A stretch of DNA of 64,000 nt. It comes from Hyphomicrobiales bacterium (GTDB lineage: Bacteria > Pseudomonadota > Alphaproteobacteria > Rhizobiales > Ancalomicrobiaceae). The translations under genes were made by a program, and so were the position numbers. Of the stretch, positions 40,181 to 49,515 are shown piece by piece (the first letter of the stretch is position 1; every line of letters starts with the position of its first letter). The stretch lies in contig JAJTBO010000012.1 in NCBI GenBank assembly GCA_021286855.1, positions 27,068 through 91,067 on the forward strand, written 5' to 3'. The notes beneath the pieces are model-generated. The model was not told the origin of the DNA and ran no database searches. It saw only the letters and a list, made by a program, of their open reading frames with translations.

Positions 40181-41272
40181 CTAGCCGTCCTCCTGGTGCA
40201 AAAGAACTGTGAATCCGATCGACGAAGCGACCACGGCCGGAATCCAGGCGGCCAGAACCGGAGGAACGATGCCGACGCTCCCCATGCCCCGAGCCACCTC
40301 TTGGGCGACATAAAGCACGAAGCCTGCTGCGACGCCACCGAGAATCATCCGTCCTATGTTGCCGAAGCGGAACACTCGCAGAGAAACCGTCGCGGCGATC
40401 AGCACCATCGCCACCAGGAGCAGCGGGCGGGCGAGAAGCAATTGATATTGAAGTTCGAATTGGAAAGCCGGAAGCCCCGCCGCGCGCGCCGTTTCGATGA
40501 AGTCGGGCAGCGCCCAGAACGACACCGTGTCCGGCTCGGTGAGGCTCTGCCCGATCTGTTCGGCGGCCAGCCGGGTCGACACGAAATGCGTGTCGAAATG
40601 TTCCGGCGCCCGGCCCGGCATATGCACCCAGGCGTCGGCGAGACGCCAGCGCCCCGGCTCGTGCTCGGCGGTGGCGGCCTCGATTCGGGCGTGGAACCGG
40701 CCGCGTTCGTCGAAGGCCTGGATGGTGACGCCGGACAGATGCCGACCCCGGTCGGTCGCCTGACGGGCATGGACGATCGATTCCCCGTCGACGCCGCTCT
40801 GCCGCAGCCAGACCTCCTTCGCCGTGTCGTCGAAGCGGCGCTGTTCGTTGCCGGCGAGTTGGTTCTGCAGCGTCTCCGAGCGGCCCTTCAGGTCGGCGGC
40901 GAGGGGGTTGTAGACGAGCGTCGCGCCGAGCCCGAGCGTCGCCGCCACCAGGATCGGCGGGAACAGGAACTGCCACGCCGAGATGCCGGCCGCCCGCGCC
41001 ACCACCAACTCGAGTTTGCGCGACAGCGCCAGCAGCGCCGCCATCGCCCCGAACAGCGTGGCGAAGGGCAGGACGAGTTCGGAGAAGGCGGGAATGCGGA
41101 ACAGCGAGGCCAGGAAGGCGGTTCCCCAGCCGAAGGTCGGCCGGTCGATGTTGGCCCGCACCATGTCGAGGAAGTCGAACAGGAACACGATCATGAAGGC
41201 GATCATGAAGATCGACGCCACCGAGAAGGCGGTGCGCTTGGCGAAATAGCGCCCGAGGGTCGGACCGATCAC
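40181..41272 (-). CDS. lptG: LPS export ABC transporter permease LptG
   Basis: 363 residues with three N-terminal and three C-terminal transmembrane helices around a periplasmic jellyroll. YjgP/YjgQ family features include LGRYFAKRTAFSVASIFMIAF, the PFATLFGAMAALLALSRKLELVVARAAG coupling region (cytoplasmic loop) and the last helices. The start is a GTG at 41272 that overlaps the lptF stop as GTGA, so no ATG is used. It works with LptF and the ATPase LptB, which is not in this window. Confidence 0.92.
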   Translation of the reverse strand: MIGPTLGRYFAKRTAFSVASIFMIAFMIVFLFDFLDMVRANIDRPTFGWGTAFLASLFRIPAFSELVLPFATLFGAMAALLALSRKLELVVARAAGISAWQFLFPPILVAATLGLGATLVYNPLAADLKGRSETLQNQLAGNEQRRFDDTAKEVWLRQSGVDGESIVHARQATDRGRHLSGVTIQAFDERGRFHARIEAATAEHEPGRWRLADAWVHMPGRAPEHFDTHFVSTRLAAEQIGQSLTEPDTVSFWALPDFIETARAAGLPAFQFELQYQLLLARPLLLVAMVLIAATVSLRVFRFGNIGRMILGGVAAGFVLYVAQEVARGMGSVGIVPPVLAAWIPAVVASSIGFTVLLHQEDG

Positions 41273-42480
41273 GTCGCGTCCTCCTCTCGTTCGCCCGCGA
41301 GCCCCAGACGGTCGGCGAGCCGCCGTCCGATCGCGCCGACGCGCTCGTTCGCCGCATCGAGGGCGCGCGCCACCGCCGCCGGCAGGGCCACGCGCCGGTC
41401 GGTCGCCACCACGAAGGCGCCCCAGGCGATCACGCCGAGGCTCAGCGCCCACAGGAGGCCGAGCGCCACGTCGGAGGCGCCCGACGCGCTGGTCAGCGTG
41501 AAATGCGCGCCGCGCAACGCGCCGACCGCCGCAATCGCCCCGATGATCGACAGGCCGCGCCCCTCGCGCGTGGTGCGGGCGTCGCCGAGCGCCAGGAAGG
41601 CGAACAGCGTGAACGAGATCGGCAACAGCGGCTGGGTCAGCCGGTCGTGCAACTCCGACCGCAATCGCCCGGCGTTGTTGCGGGCGTAGTCGTCGGGATG
41701 GGGGCCGCCCGCGGTCATCAACTCTTCCGTCGAGCGCTCGCTCGGCCGATAGACCGGCGCGGTCGCCGCCGGCGTCATCGCCGACAGGTCGAAGGCGTAG
41801 GACTGGAAGTCGATCAGCGACAGATTGCCGTCCGGCTGTGTTCGCCGTTCGATCACCCCGTCGCGCATCACCAGCAGCGTCTTGCCGAACATTTCGACGA
41901 TCGAGGCCTGGTCGGCGATGTAGGTGAAGGCGATCGCCGGATCGCGCGCGTCCTCGACGAACAATCCGCCGAGCGACCCGTCTGGGGCGCGCGAGCGGAT
42001 GTGGAAGGTGAGGTTCTTCTCGATCGAGACGAACTTGCCGGGCTGCACCAGATTGGCGACCAGATCGATGTTGATCTGGGCGAGGTTCTGCCGGAGCTCC
42101 CGCAGCGCCGTCGGCGATCCCCACACCGACAGGAACATCATGCTCGCCGCCACCAGCCCGGCGAGGACCAGGAGCGGCCTCAGGACGATGCCGCGCGACG
42201 CGCCGGAGGCGTTGAGGACGACGAGCTCGCTGTCGGCGTTGAGCGCGTTGAGGGTCTGGATCGCCGCGATCAGCACCGCGAAGGGCGCCACGACGATCGT
42301 CAGGAAGGGCAGGGCGAGCGCGGTGATCTTGAAGAAGACGAGCAGCGCCGCGCCCTTGGCGGTGACGAGGTTCATCTGCCGGAGCGCCTGCGTCGCCCAC
42401 ACCACTCCGATCAGCGCCCCCAGAGACATCAGGAAGGCGCCTGCCGCACGGCGAAAGATGTATCGCTCGACGAGCCGCAT
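41269..42480 (-). CDS. lptF: LPS export ABC transporter permease LptF
   Basis: 403 residues, paralogue of LptG with the same six-helix plus jellyroll plan. It begins LVERYIFRRAAGAFLMSLGAL and contains PFAVLIAAIQTLNALNADSELVVLNASG, the coupling helix. The C-terminal tail after the last helix is longer than usual and charged. It is the first gene of the lptF-lptG-lptD-surA-pdxA-rsmA unit and is divergent from pepA. Confidence 0.92.
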   Translation of the reverse strand: MRLVERYIFRRAAGAFLMSLGALIGVVWATQALRQMNLVTAKGAALLVFFKITALALPFLTIVVAPFAVLIAAIQTLNALNADSELVVLNASGASRGIVLRPLLVLAGLVAASMMFLSVWGSPTALRELRQNLAQINIDLVANLVQPGKFVSIEKNLTFHIRSRAPDGSLGGLFVEDARDPAIAFTYIADQASIVEMFGKTLLVMRDGVIERRTQPDGNLSLIDFQSYAFDLSAMTPAATAPVYRPSERSTEELMTAGGPHPDDYARNNAGRLRSELHDRLTQPLLPISFTLFAFLALGDARTTREGRGLSIIGAIAAVGALRGAHFTLTSASGASDVALGLLWALSLGVIAWGAFVVATDRRVALPAAVARALDAANERVGAIGRRLADRLGLAGEREEDAT

Positions 42481-42783
42481 TCCGGTCCGTTCGTCCTCTC
42501 GCCTCGGCGAAGGCTCTCGAGCCCTCGCGCGACCGATCCCCTCGGGGATCGTTCATGACCGCGTCCGGCCCTTCGATCAACCCCGAGACGATCGCCGTCC
42601 CCGAAGATGCATCAAGCGCCGAAATGCCTAACGGTTCACTTTGAAACATGGTTAACGGATGGCGACATCGTGTCGTCGCGTCGTCGTGGGCGTCCGGCGC
42701 TTGCGGGCGGGCCGCGTCCGCTCCACATTCTCTCCTCTCGGCGCGCCGCGTCGCGCCTCTGAAACCTCGGAGTCTCGTTCGAA
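42481..42783. other. Divergent promoter region between lptF and pepA
   Basis: No gene is supported. An AT-richer patch near 42620-42660 contains two copies of TAACGG (42627 and 42653 regions) and a TTGAAA that could belong to a promoter toward pepA. No confident promoter was defined. Confidence 0.4.
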
Positions 42784-44283
42784 ATGCCGCAGCCCTCGAT
42801 CGCCTTCGCCAAGCCGGACGCCGCCGTCTCCGGCGTGCTCGTCGTCGTCGTCGCCGAAGACCTGACCCTGCCGCCGATCGCGGCGGCCCTCGACGAGAAG
42901 ACCGGCGGCGCGCTCGCCCGCGCCATCGCCAAGGCCGCCTTCAAGGGCAAGGGCTTTGCGACCCTCGACGTCGTCGCCCCCGCCGGCGTCGATCTCGACC
43001 GCGTCCTGATCGTCGGCGTCGGCAAGGTCGCCGAGCTGACCGAAAAGGATTGGCTGAAGCTCGGCGGCGTCGTCGCCGGCAAGCTGATCGAGGCCAAGGC
43101 CGCGACCGCGACGCTGCTGCTCGAGCGCGCCGACGGGGAGGCGATCGTCAGCGAGCGCGCCGTCGACGTCGCCCTCGGCGTCCGCCTGCGCGCCTTCGAC
43201 TTCGACCGCTACAAGACCAAGAAGAAGGACGAGGACGAAAAGCCCGCTCTCGCCCTGACCCTCTCGCTCGCCGATCACGCCGCCGCCAAGAAGCTCTGGA
43301 AGGCGCGCGGCGAGGCGATCGCCGACGGCGTGACGCTGACCCGCGACCTGATCTGCGAGCCGGCCAACGTGCTCGGCACCGAGGAGTTCGCCAAGCGCGC
43401 CGAGAAGCTCGAAAAGCTCGGCGTCGAGATCGAGATCCTCGGCGAAAAGGAACTGAAGAAGGCCGGCTGGAACGCGCTCCTCGGCGTCGCTCAAGGCTCG
43501 AAGCGGCCGCCGCGCGTGGTGATCATGCGTTGGATGGGCGGTGAGAAGGACGAAGCCCCGATCGCCTTCGTCGGCAAGGGCGTCGTCTTCGATTCCGGCG
43601 GCATCTCGATCAAGCCGGCCGCCGGCATGGAGGACATGAAGGGCGACATGGGCGGCGCGGCGGTGGTCACCGGCCTGATGCACGCGCTCGCGGCGCGCAA
43701 GGCCAAGGTCAACGCCGTCGGCGCGATCGGCCTCGTCGAGAACATGCCCGACGCCGGCGCCCAGCGCCCCGGCGACATCGTCACCTCGCTCTCCGGCCAG
43801 ACCATCGAGGTGATCAACACCGACGCCGAGGGCCGTCTCGTCCTCTGCGACGTGCTCTGGCACGTCAAGGAGACGGTCAAGCCCGCCGCAATCGTCGATC
43901 TGGCGACCCTGACCGGCGCGATCCTGGTGGCGCTCGGCAAGATCAACGCCGGCCTCTTCTCCAACGACGACACGCTCGCCGAACGCATCGCCGCCGCCGG
44001 CCTCGTCACCGGCGAGACGGTGTGGCGCATGCCGCTCGCCCCCGAATACGACAAGCTGATCGATTCGACCTGGGCCGACATGAAGAACACCGGCGGCCGC
44101 GACGCCGGCTCGATCACCGCCGCGCAGTTCCTCAAGCGCTTCGTCGGCGACGTGCCGTGGGCGCATCTCGACGTCGCCGGCACCGCGATGGGCAGCCCGC
44201 AGACCGACCTCAACAAGGTCTGGGCGTCGGGCTGGGGCGTGCGTCTGCTCGACCGCCTCGTCGCCGACCACTACGAGAAGTGA
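42784..44283 (+). CDS. pepA: Leucyl aminopeptidase (M17) PepA
   Basis: 499 residues. The C-terminal catalytic domain has the M17 signature [10 protein letters not shown]. Metal ligands are in [17 protein letters not shown] and in KGDMGGAA, with the bicarbonate-site Arg in the NTDAEGR motif. The N-terminal macrodomain-like region is residues 1-160. It trims N-terminal residues from peptides in the cytoplasm; in E. coli PepA is also a DNA-binding regulator, which is not testable here. It is followed by holC, the same arrangement as in enterobacteria. Confidence 0.95.
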   Translation: MPQPSIAFAKPDAAVSGVLVVVVAEDLTLPPIAAALDEKTGGALARAIAKAAFKGKGFATLDVVAPAGVDLDRVLIVGVGKVAELTEKDWLKLGGVVAGKLIEAKAATATLLLERADGEAIVSERAVDVALGVRLRAFDFDRYKTKKKDEDEKPALALTLSLADHAAAKKLWKARGEAIADGVTLTRDLICEPANVLGTEEFAKRAEKLEKLGVEIEILGEKELKKAGWNALLGVAQGSKRPPRVVIMRWMGGEKDEAPIAFVGKGVVFDSGGISIKPAAGMEDMKGDMGGAAVVTGLMHALAARKAKVNAVGAIGLVENMPDAGAQRPGDIVTSLSGQTIEVINTDAEGRLVLCDVLWHVKETVKPAAIVDLATLTGAILVALGKINAGLFSNDDTLAERIAAAGLVTGETVWRMPLAPEYDKLIDSTWADMKNTGGRDAGSITAAQFLKRFVGDVPWAHLDVAGTAMGSPQTDLNKVWASGWGVRLLDRLVADHYEK

Positions 44284-44333
44284 GGCGAGGGGGTGCGTCC
44301 CCCTCCCGATCTCGGATCGCCCGCGAGCCGGTC

Positions 44334-44783
44334 ATGACCGAAGCCCTGTTCTATCATCTCCAGACGCGCACCCTCGAGCAGGCCCTGCCGGGCCTGCTCG
44401 AGAAATGCCTCGAGCGCGGCTGGCGGACGGTGGTCCAGACCGGCTCGGTCGAGCGTCGCGACGCCCTCGACGGAGCGCTCTGGACCTATTCGGAGGAGAG
44501 TTTCCTGCCGCACGGCGTGCGGCCGGAGGAATTGAACGATCGCGCCATCCGGCTCACCGCCGAGCCCGATCCGGCCGCCGGCGCGACCGTGCGCTTCCTC
44601 GTCGACCGCGCGTCTCTTCCCGAGGACGCGAGCCTCTACGACCGCATCGTCTTCGTCTTCGACGGCAACGATGCGGACGCGGTGCTCGACGCCCGCGAGC
44701 AGTGGAAGGCGGTGAAGAGCGCCGGCATGACGCCGACCTACTGGATCCAGGACGAGCGGGGGCGGTGGTCGAAGAAGGCGTGA
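44334..44783 (+). CDS. holC: DNA polymerase III subunit chi
   Basis: 149 residues. N-terminus ALFYHLQTRTLEQALPGLLEKCLERGWRTVV (in parts) and the FDGNDADAVLDAREQWK segment match the chi subunit, which links the clamp loader to SSB. Located 50 bp after pepA, a conserved pairing. A GC-rich hairpin (44287-44305) without a T-run separates them. Confidence 0.9.
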   Translation: MTEALFYHLQTRTLEQALPGLLEKCLERGWRTVVQTGSVERRDALDGALWTYSEESFLPHGVRPEELNDRAIRLTAEPDPAAGATVRFLVDRASLPEDASLYDRIVFVFDGNDADAVLDAREQWKAVKSAGMTPTYWIQDERGRWSKKA

Positions 44784-44869
44784 GCCGGCCTGGAACTTGC
44801 TCCTTCCCCTCGAGCCGCCGGCCTTGTCGCAAATCCGACGAGGCGAGCGTCGACAAGGAGCCGGGCCCC

Positions 44870-46576
44870 ATGAAGATCGTCCTCGACCGCGACCTCGTCG
44901 AAGCCTTCGTCGCCGATTTTCCCGAGCGGCGGCATCTCCTCGCGCAACCGCGCTTCTCCGATCGCGTCGAGATCGGCCTCGGGCGTCTCGACGCCGCCGA
45001 GATCGTCCGCCTCTCCGATCTCGTCGCGGCGAGGGACGGCGTCGATCGCGGCCGGCGCGACCAACTCGCCGCCTTGGCGCGGGCGAGCGCGGCGACGGGC
45101 GAGACCTTCGGCCCCGACGATCTCGATCGGCTCGCCCCGGCGCTGGCGCTCTTCCTGGCGGAGGGCGCGATCCGGGGTTGGCTCTTCCGTATGGAGTCGA
45201 ACGGCCGGCCCCAGCCCTGGCTGGTCTCGCGGCTCGACTACACCCCGCCCGGGGAAGAGGAATCCGGCCGCATCGTCGTCGAGCTCAAGGCCAACACCCG
45301 CGGCAAGATCGTCGCCGAGACCCTGCTGATTCGCTCTCGCGATCTCGACGGGCGGCCCGTCGCCGCCATCCTCGCCCGGCTCGGCTGGCTGAAGGAGGAC
45401 GCCGATCTGATCGCCGCCTTCGACGAGCGGTCGACCCGCTATTTCGACTGGCGCGCCCGTTTCGGCGAACAGTTCACCGGGCTCGGCGTCGGCGTCTTCG
45501 CCGAGGATCCGCAGAGCGGCCGTCGCGACGCCGATTGGGCGCGCAAGGCGATCGTCGTGCTCTCGTCCTCCGGCCAGCCGGCGCGCCTCGTCGTCGACGA
45601 GGAGATCCTCGGTGAGCGCGCGCTCGGCGGTGACGGCTCCGGCCACTTCCTCGACAAGCTGATCCGGCGCTCCGGCAAGGCCGATTGGTTCGATCGCGCC
45701 GGCGACCGCGCCCTGAAGGCGGCGGAAGAGGCGATCCCGCACGGATGTTTCACCGAAGTGCCGGTGCATCCGCTGATCTTCTTCTTCCACCTCGAACTCA
45801 ATCACCACGTCTGGGTCCACGTCGACGACGTCGCCCCTTACGTCTATCGACCGGACCTGAAGACCAAGCTGGTGCTGCCGCCCGAACAGATCGACCTCGT
45901 CGACATCCTCGTCGCCGAGATGGACACGCTGATGGAGGACGTCGTCGCCGGAAAGTCGGGCGGCACCACCGTGCTCTGCGCCGGCCCGCCCGGCGTCGGC
46001 AAGACCCTGACCGCGGAGGTCTATTCCGAGATCGTCGGCCGGCCGCTCTACCGCGTCCATTCCGGCCAGCTCGGCCTCGACGTCGCGCAGATGGAGCAGG
46101 CGCTGAAGGAGGCGCTGACCCGGGCGCAACGCTGGGGCGCGGTCATGCTGATCGACGAGGCCGACGTCTACATCAAACGTCGCCGCGACGATCTGCGCAT
46201 GAACGCGGTGGTCGGCGTCTTCCTGCGCGTCCTCGAATATTTCAACGGCCTGCTGTTCCTGACCACCAATCGCGTCGACGACATCGACGAGGCGATCGTC
46301 TCGCGCTGCATCGCGCTGATCAAATACCACGCCCCCGACGCCGCCGACCGCACGCGGATCTGGCGCGTCATGGCCGAGCAGTTCGCTCTCGACCTTTCGG
46401 ACGATCTGATCGCCGCCCTCGTCGAGCAGTTCCCCGCCGCCACCGGCCGCGACATCAAGGGATTGGCCAAACTGGTCGCCAAGTTCCTGGTCAGGAAGGG
46501 TGGACGTCCCAGCCTCGAGGCGTTCCGCCGCTGCGCCGTCTTCCGCGCCCTCGACGTGCCGCCCTTGCCCGAGTGA
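44870..46576 (+). CDS. AAA+ ATPase with unrecognised N-terminal half
   Basis: 568 residues. The C-terminal half is one AAA+ module: Walker A GPPGVGKT at 372-379, Walker B MLIDEAD ending near 432, sensor-1-like LTTNRVDD, arginine-finger candidates around SRCIALIKY, and a small helical lid. Residues 1-330 match no family I can name; they contain an acidic N-terminus and a beta-rich segment (IVVELKANTRGKIVAETLLI). There is no signal peptide or membrane helix. AAGGAG precedes the ATG at 44870. It lies between holC and a TetR gene. It could be a chaperone-type unfoldase; the substrate is unknown. Confidence 0.82.
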   Translation: MKIVLDRDLVEAFVADFPERRHLLAQPRFSDRVEIGLGRLDAAEIVRLSDLVAARDGVDRGRRDQLAALARASAATGETFGPDDLDRLAPALALFLAEGAIRGWLFRMESNGRPQPWLVSRLDYTPPGEEESGRIVVELKANTRGKIVAETLLIRSRDLDGRPVAAILARLGWLKEDADLIAAFDERSTRYFDWRARFGEQFTGLGVGVFAEDPQSGRRDADWARKAIVVLSSSGQPARLVVDEEILGERALGGDGSGHFLDKLIRRSGKADWFDRAGDRALKAAEEAIPHGCFTEVPVHPLIFFFHLELNHHVWVHVDDVAPYVYRPDLKTKLVLPPEQIDLVDILVAEMDTLMEDVVAGKSGGTTVLCAGPPGVGKTLTAEVYSEIVGRPLYRVHSGQLGLDVAQMEQALKEALTRAQRWGAVMLIDEADVYIKRRRDDLRMNAVVGVFLRVLEYFNGLLFLTTNRVDDIDEAIVSRCIALIKYHAPDAADRTRIWRVMAEQFALDLSDDLIAALVEQFPAATGRDIKGLAKLVAKFLVRKGGRPSLEAFRRCAVFRALDVPPLPE

Positions 46577-46616
46577 ACACGGTTCACCATGATGGCGGCT
46601 CCGAGGAGTCGCGCCG

Positions 46617-47195
46617 ATGCCCCGTCGCCTGCCCCATGACCACGACGAGATGCGCGCCCGCGCGATCGCGGCGGCGCGCGCCGCGATCTCCGAGGGCGGG
46701 CTCGCCGCCCTCTCGGCGCGCCAGATCGCCGGCGAGCTCGGCTGTTCCGTCGGCTCGCTCTACAACCTCTTCGTCGATCTCGACGATCTCGTGCTGCACG
46801 TCGCCGCCTCGGTGGTCGCGGACATGCGGGCGGCGCTCTTCGACGAGCCTCTGCCGGCCGATCCCGGCGCGGCGCTGCGCACGCTCGCCCGGCGCTATCT
46901 CGCCCATGCCCGCGCCGCCGGGCGTCTCTTCGCCACGATCTTCGAGCACGAACCGCGACACGACCGTCCGACGCCCGCCTGGCACCTCGCCGGGATCGAA
47001 GAGATCTTCGCAGCGGTCGCCGCCGTCGCCGGACGAGCGGCGGGCGAGGGCGTCGAGCGGCGCGACGTCGAGGCGCTGTGGGCCGCGGTCCACGGCGTCG
47101 CCGCGCTCGCCGTCCGCGACAAGCTCGCCTTCGTCGCCCGCAGCGACGCCGAGACGTTGGTCGACACGATCGTCGCGCGTTTCCTCGCCGCCTGA
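46617..47195 (+). CDS. TetR/AcrR family transcriptional regulator
   Basis: 192 residues. N-terminal helix-turn-helix ALSARQIAGELGCSVGSLYN followed by the typical LFVDLDDLVLHV helix. The C-terminal domain contains ALWAAVHGVAALA, the WHG-type motif of the TetR_C_33 group. Ligand and target are unknown. The gene starts 40 bp after the AAA+ ATPase stop, so co-transcription is possible. No palindromic operator was evident in that gap. Confidence 0.88.
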   Translation: MPRRLPHDHDEMRARAIAAARAAISEGGLAALSARQIAGELGCSVGSLYNLFVDLDDLVLHVAASVVADMRAALFDEPLPADPGAALRTLARRYLAHARAAGRLFATIFEHEPRHDRPTPAWHLAGIEEIFAAVAAVAGRAAGEGVERRDVEALWAAVHGVAALAVRDKLAFVARSDAETLVDTIVARFLAA

Positions 47196-47336
47196 CCGCG
47201 ACGTCCGCCGGGCCCGTGGGGGGCACATTCTTTACGCCTCTGCCCTAAGGTCGTTTGCCGGCGGTTCCGCCGGACGGCGTTGCGGATCGCTCTGCTCCGA
47301 CCTTCGGCCGCCGCCAGTCTCACGGGTCGGGAGCCC

Positions 47337-48413
47337 ATGACACCTCGACGACGCCTGATCTTCTACACGACCTCTCTGTCCGGCGGCGGCGGCGAACGCG
47401 TCTGGGCGGTGCTCGCCTCGGCCCTGGCGCGGCGTGGCCACCGCGTGACCTTCGCCGTCGATTTCGCGGCCGAGGAGAACCGCCCGTTTCTCGACGAGCG
47501 CGTCGATCTGGTCGATCTGGGAAGCGCCCATCTGCGCTCGCTCGGAGCGTTGACGGGGTTGGTGCGTCGTGAACGGCCCGATCTCGTCTTCTCCGCGCTC
47601 GGCGGCAGCGACATCAAGGCGACCCTCGCCGGTCTCGTCGCCGGCCGACCCGGCCGCGTCGTCGGCTCGTTCCACGGTTATCTCGCCAACGAGACCGGCC
47701 GCTTCGGCCGCCTGCACTTCGCCTTCGCCCGCGCCATCACCGCCGCCTCGGCCGCCACCGTCTGCGTCTCCGACGGATTGCGTCGCTCGGTGGTGGAGGA
47801 ATGGGGCGGTCGCGCCGACAAGTGCGTGCGCATCTACAACCCGATCGAGGTTCACGGCGTCGTCCCCGACCTCGACGCCGCCGCGCTGGCGGCGCATCCG
47901 CCGATCGTCCTGGCCGCCGGCCGGTTGGTCGCGGTGAAGGGATTCGAAGACCTCCTCGCCGCCTTCGCTCTCGTCCGCACGCCGGACGCCCGTCTGGTCA
48001 TCCTCGGTGACGGACCGGACCGCAGCGCCCTGCTCGAGCAGGCCCGCGCCCTGGGCGTCGCCGATCGCCTGGATCTGCCCGGCTACGTCGTCGAGCCCTG
48101 GAGTTGGTTCGCTCGCGCCCGCTGCTTCGCCCTCTCGTCACGCGTCGAAGCCTTCGGCAATGTCGTCGTCGAGGCGCTGGCGCACGGCCTGCCGGTCGTC
48201 GCGACGCCCTGCGACGGACCGAGCGAGATCCTGAACGATCCGGCGTTCGGCCGCCTCGTGCCGATCGACGATCCCGCCGCCTGGGCCGCCGCCCTCGACG
48301 CCGCCCTCGCCGGCCCCGGCGATCCCGAACCGCGCCGCCGCCGCGCCGAAGATTTCTCGGTCGATCGGGCCGCCGACGCCTACGAGGCGCTGATCGATCG
48401 CCTGCTCGGCTGA
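47337..48413 (+). CDS. Glycosyltransferase family 4
   Basis: 358 residues, GT-B fold. N-terminal domain starts RLIFYTTSLSGGGGERVW, a donor-side glycine loop typical of GT4. The C-terminal domain has ILGDGPDRSALLEQA and the EX7E motif in SRVEAFGNVVVEALAHGLPV followed by GPSEIL. It probably adds a sugar to a cell-surface glycan such as LPS core or exopolysaccharide. The ATG at 47337 with CGGGAG upstream is preferred over a TTG at 47280. It is not embedded in a polysaccharide cluster here; galE lies 3.6 kb away. Confidence 0.87.
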   Translation: MTPRRRLIFYTTSLSGGGGERVWAVLASALARRGHRVTFAVDFAAEENRPFLDERVDLVDLGSAHLRSLGALTGLVRRERPDLVFSALGGSDIKATLAGLVAGRPGRVVGSFHGYLANETGRFGRLHFAFARAITAASAATVCVSDGLRRSVVEEWGGRADKCVRIYNPIEVHGVVPDLDAAALAAHPPIVLAAGRLVAVKGFEDLLAAFALVRTPDARLVILGDGPDRSALLEQARALGVADRLDLPGYVVEPWSWFARARCFALSSRVEAFGNVVVEALAHGLPVVATPCDGPSEILNDPAFGRLVPIDDPAAWAAALDAALAGPGDPEPRRRRAEDFSVDRAADAYEALIDRLLG

Positions 48414-48873
48414 GCCGCCGACGCCTCACCCGTCCGAGCGTGCCCGCAGTGACCAAAGGTCGCGACGTCGGACGGCGATGTCGCTTCGGTGAGAAATGCG
48501 TCGCAAGTTGCGGCGCCTGTCGCAACTCGAGACATTTCAGTTTTGATTTTCCGCCGGGCGGCGATTGATGTTTTTCGGCGCACAAATCTGCGATGGCGTC
48601 TCGAAGACGATCGACAAGTTGCCGCATGTGGACTTGCCGCGGGTGGAATTAGAATGTCTTCGACGGCGCGAGACGCCGCCGAAGACAGCGGAGAACTGAT
48701 CCGTGACGGCGAAACGGAGGTTTCGCCGCTGCAAACGACTATGCCGTCGCAGTTCTCCTCCGACATCTCGAAAAATCGGAACGAGGCGTGTCGTCGCCTC
48801 CGCGCTCGGCGGTTCGTGGGCCGAGGCGCGGCGTGGGCGCGCCGTCGTTTCGCCGACAGGGAAGGCTCCCGAC
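48414..48873. other. Gene-free, AT-richer interval upstream of the heme-binding-type gene
   Basis: No convincing gene is seen. The stretch 48490-48660 is distinctly less GC-rich and holds several related short repeats: GTCGCAAGTTGCGGC (48500-48514), GTCGCAA again at 48519-48525, and CAAGTTGCCGC and CTTGCCGC nearby. These resemble the palindrome GTCGCAATTTGCGAC found before the FIST gene. The interval probably carries operators and the promoter of the downstream gene. Confidence 0.5.
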
Positions 48874-49368
48874 ATGTTCAAGACCACGCTCACCGCTCTC
48901 GCCGCCGGCCTCGTCATGACCGTCGCCGCCGCCGCCGCCGACACCTCGAAACTCGTCCTGCCCGGCGACATCACGCTCGAACAGGCGACGAAGGCGATCG
49001 AGGCGGCCCAGGCCAAGGCGAAGCAGCAGGACACCTTGATGAACATCGCGATCGTCGACGCCGGCGGCAATCTGAAGGCCTTCGCCCGCATGGAGGGCGC
49101 CTTCCTCGGTTCGGTCGACATTTCGATCAAGAAGGCCAAGACCGCGCGCCTGTTCAACATGCCGACCAAGGATCTCGGCGCGATCTCGCAGGTCGGTCAG
49201 CCGCTCTACGGCATCGAGGTGACCAACGGCGGTCTCGTGGTGTTCGGCGGCGGCGAGCTGATCAAGGACAAGAACGGCCTGATCATCGGCGCGATCGGCG
49301 TCTCCGGTTCGTCGGTCGAAAACGACATGGCCGTGGCCCAGGCCGGCGCCGCCGCGCTCGCCCACTGA
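48874..49368 (+). CDS. Secreted GlcG/HbpS family protein
   Basis: 164 residues with a signal peptide ([22 protein letters not shown]) and one GlcG/HbpS (DUF336) domain. Markers are [23 protein letters not shown] helix, [21 protein letters not shown] and the glycine-rich [12 protein letters not shown] near the end. Family members bind heme or act as small-ligand/redox sensors, some secreted. The start at 48874 is preceded by AGGGAAGG. It is monocistronic. Heme binding is family knowledge, not shown by a residue I can point to. Confidence 0.85.
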   Translation: MFKTTLTALAAGLVMTVAAAAADTSKLVLPGDITLEQATKAIEAAQAKAKQQDTLMNIAIVDAGGNLKAFARMEGAFLGSVDISIKKAKTARLFNMPTKDLGAISQVGQPLYGIEVTNGGLVVFGGGELIKDKNGLIIGAIGVSGSSVENDMAVAQAGAAALAH

Positions 49369-49515
49369 AACGTGCGGTGGGGCCGGGCGCGTCGATCCCT
49401 CGATACGCTCGGCCCCTCCCGCATCAGCGCCGAGACCCTCGGCGTGCGCCGATCAAAGCGCCGTCGGGAGGAAGGGCCGCGACGGGAGACGCTCGCAGTC
49501 GCGGAGATGCGCGGC

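Noticed and set aside
37527..40184. 885-codon plus-strand frame antisense to lptD
   Set aside because: Asp/Arg/Val-rich antisense product; LptD has signal peptide, OstA domain and barrel on the minus strand.
44287..44305. GAGGGGG/CCCCCTC hairpin after pepA as a terminator
   Set aside because: No T-run follows, and holC starts only 29 bp later, so termination here is unlikely.
47196..47336. Gene in the TetR-glycosyltransferase gap
   Set aside because: Too short and without start or ribosome binding site; the TTG at 47280 only lengthens the glycosyltransferase.
48380..48766. 128-codon minus-strand frame in the 48.4-48.9 kb gap
   Set aside because: Begins in intergenic DNA, runs into the glycosyltransferase 3' end, no ribosome binding site, Ser/Arg-rich and no family resemblance.
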